Program-made: the position numbers and the translations under genes
Notes under the pieces: model-generated
What the model saw: only the letters and a program-made list of their open reading frames with translations
What the model was told of the DNA's origin: nothing
Databases searched by the model: none
Assembly: GCA_934438035.1 (NCBI GenBank)
Contig: CAKSBK010000046.1
Coordinates: 1 to 7,252 of the forward strand
Source of the DNA: an uncultured Christensenellaceae bacterium
GTDB taxonomy: Bacteria; Bacillota; Clostridia; Christensenellales; Christensenellaceae
Reading direction: 5' to 3'
Length of the DNA stretch: 7,252 nucleotides
Shown here: positions 6,056 through 7,252 of the stretch, in pieces
How the letters are laid out: each line of letters opens with the position of its first letter
How positions within the stretch are numbered: position 1 is the first letter of the stretch

Positions 6056-7025
6056 TATGCTTTGCGCTTCAATCAGAATAAGAATGGCGAGAAACCTGCG
6101 GGGATATCCCTTCCCCGCAAGGATTACCGATAAAAATCAATTCTCGGAAATAACGGAAAAGGTCGAGGCGGCGCTTTGCGATAAAACGGATATGCAGCTG
6201 ACTAAAATTTCATCTTTGAGCCCGATTGAACGCAGAAGACTTGTAGAGCGTCACGTAATAAGCCCCGAGCTTTCAAAAAATGAATACGGAGCGTTAATTC
6301 ATACGCCGGATTATAAAATATCCGTAATGATAAACGAAGAGGATCATATACGCATACAGGCAGTTTGCGAGGGGTTTGACATAAAACGCGCGCTTATGGC
6401 TGCGAAGGAAGTTGACAACATGCTTTCGGAAGAGCTGATGATAGCGTACGACGACGAATTCGGATATCTTACGGCTTGCCCGACAAATGTAGGCACCGCA
6501 ATGAGAATATCGGCAATGCTTCATCTGCCTGCGCTTGAAGCTACGGGAAATATCTCCGAAGTAGTCGGTTCTCTTAACAGAATGGGCTACGTCGTAAGAG
6601 GAGTTTACGGCGAGGGCAGCGAAGCAATAGGAGGCTTCTATCAAATTTCAAACGAAATTACTTTAGGCTTAACCTGCGAAGAAATTGCGGACGATTTTAA
6701 AAAGGTTTGCGAAAAAGTATGCGCGGCGGAGCAAAAAGCAAGAAGCATGATATACGAGGCGGACAAGACGGGTGTTGAAGATAAGCTTATGCGCTCGCTG
6801 GGTACGCTTAAATATTGCAGGAAGCTATCTTCTTTGGAAGCTGTAAAAATGTTATCCGACGTATGCCTTGCGGTAAGCCTTGGGATAATTAACGGCGATG
6901 TAAACGAGCTTTACAGTGCGTTTTGGGAGATTATGCCGGCGTGCATTTCAAAAGAAACAGACAGGGCGATTGACAGAGATATAAAAAGAGCAAAATATAT
7001 TAACGACCTTTTAAGGGAGGTGTAA
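6045..7025 (+). CDS. mcsB: Protein arginine kinase McsB
   Basis: Transfers phosphate from ATP to arginine side chains, marking proteins for ClpC-ClpP and inactivating CtsR. The 326-residue product is slightly shorter than the roughly 350-365 of bacilli. Phosphagen-kinase motifs are in order: RIRMARNL (11-18), NEEDHIRI (97-104), CPTNVGT (145-151, with the conserved Cys145) and YGEGSEA (188-194). The C-terminal phospho-arginine sensing motif RDIKRA (311-316) fits RDxxRA, which marks true McsB rather than an ordinary guanidino kinase. A TTG is in frame at 6036, but it is only one base from the AAAGGAG site at 6028-6034, whereas ATG 6045 is 10 bases away, so the ATG is chosen. The gene begins inside mcsA and is followed 2 bases later by clpC. 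Confidence 0.96.
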   Translation: MTDNMLCASIRIRMARNLRGYPFPARITDKNQFSEITEKVEAALCDKTDMQLTKISSLSPIERRRLVERHVISPELSKNEYGALIHTPDYKISVMINEEDHIRIQAVCEGFDIKRALMAAKEVDNMLSEELMIAYDDEFGYLTACPTNVGTAMRISAMLHLPALEATGNISEVVGSLNRMGYVVRGVYGEGSEAIGGFYQISNEITLGLTCEEIADDFKKVCEKVCAAEQKARSMIYEADKTGVEDKLMRSLGTLKYCRKLSSLEAVKMLSDVCLAVSLGIINGDVNELYSAFWEIMPACISKETDRAIDRDIKRAKYINDLLREV

Positions 7026-7027
7026 TT

Positions 7028-7252
7028 ATGAACTTTTTCGACAGATTTACAAATAAAGCAAGAGAGGCGCTTTCCCTTGCGGCAGAGTGCGCAAAGGAGT
7101 TGGGTCATAACTATGTCGGCACAGAGCATTTGCTAATCGGTTTGTGCGGCGGAGAAGATAATGTCGCAAAGCTTTTAAGCGAACACGGCGTTACGGTGGA
7201 AACGGCTGCACAAGCGGCTGTTGAGATTGTAGGCAAGGGCGACTATGTAATT
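7028..7252 (+). CDS. clpC: ClpC, AAA+ ATP-dependent protein unfoldase (only the N-terminal 75 codons present)
   Basis: Start of the ATPase that unfolds McsB-marked and adaptor-delivered proteins into the ClpP protease. Only part of the N-terminal Clp-N repeat domain is in view: FDRFTNKAREALSLA (4-18), HNYVGTEHLLIGL (27-39) and AKLLSEHGV (47-55), all typical of ClpC. The ATPase modules lie beyond the window. GGGAGGTG (7015-7022) precedes the ATG by 5 bases and overlaps the end of mcsB, whose stop is 2 bases before this start. The operon order ctsR-mcsA-mcsB-clpC makes clpC more likely than clpA, clpB or clpE. This domain carries the phospho-arginine binding sites in the family. Confidence 0.95.
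   Translation, partial: MNFFDRFTNKAREALSLAAECAKELGHNYVGTEHLLIGLCGGEDNVAKLLSEHGVTVETAAQAAVEIVGKGDYVI

Noticed and set aside
6294..6644. Minus-strand open frame of 116 codons
   Set aside because: Antisense to the catalytic core of McsB, which is intact and strongly conserved.

Overview
The window looks like chromosome of a low-to-moderate GC Firmicute, most likely a clostridium. It carries the ctsR-mcsA-mcsB-clpC class III heat-shock operon in its standard order, strong AGGAGG-type ribosome binding sites, TATAAT promoters, and a lipoprotein-type solute-binding protein. No mobile element, CRISPR array, tRNA or rRNA was seen, and no gene-free stretch exceeds 300 bases.

Left part, all on the minus strand (1-4888): a PucR-family regulator (3194-4888) is followed downstream by a four-gene polar-amino-acid ABC importer. 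The importer genes are a solute-binding lipoprotein (2099-2983), two HisQ/HisM-type permeases (1337-2011 and 671-1333) and a HisP/GlnQ-type ATPase (1-666, cut by the window edge). The last three genes are separated by only 3-4 bases. The 210-base gap between regulator and binding protein holds a perfect 19-bp palindrome upstream of a TATAAT box, then a terminator-like hairpin with a competing alternative fold, then AT-rich hairpins next to the ribosome binding site. This layout suggests that the PucR-type protein controls the importer, but the ligand cannot be named from the sequence.

Centre (4889-5084): a divergent regulatory region. The regulator is driven leftward from a near-consensus promoter (TTGACA, 17 bp, TATACT). 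The heat-shock operon is driven rightward from TATAAT followed at once by a textbook CtsR heptad repeat. The two promoters share an AT-rich block.

Right part, all on the plus strand (5085-7252): ctsR (repressor), mcsA (zinc-binding activator/adaptor), mcsB (protein arginine kinase) and the first 75 codons of clpC (AAA+ unfoldase). CtsR represses its own operon. On stress, CtsR is released or inactivated, and McsA-activated McsB marks proteins with phospho-arginine for ClpC with ClpP. All key McsB motifs inspected are present, including the C-terminal RDxxRA motif.

I found no convincing entirely new system. The least ordinary part is the PucR/importer module: its regulatory gap, and a binding protein whose expected amino-group-binding Asp appears to be Ser.
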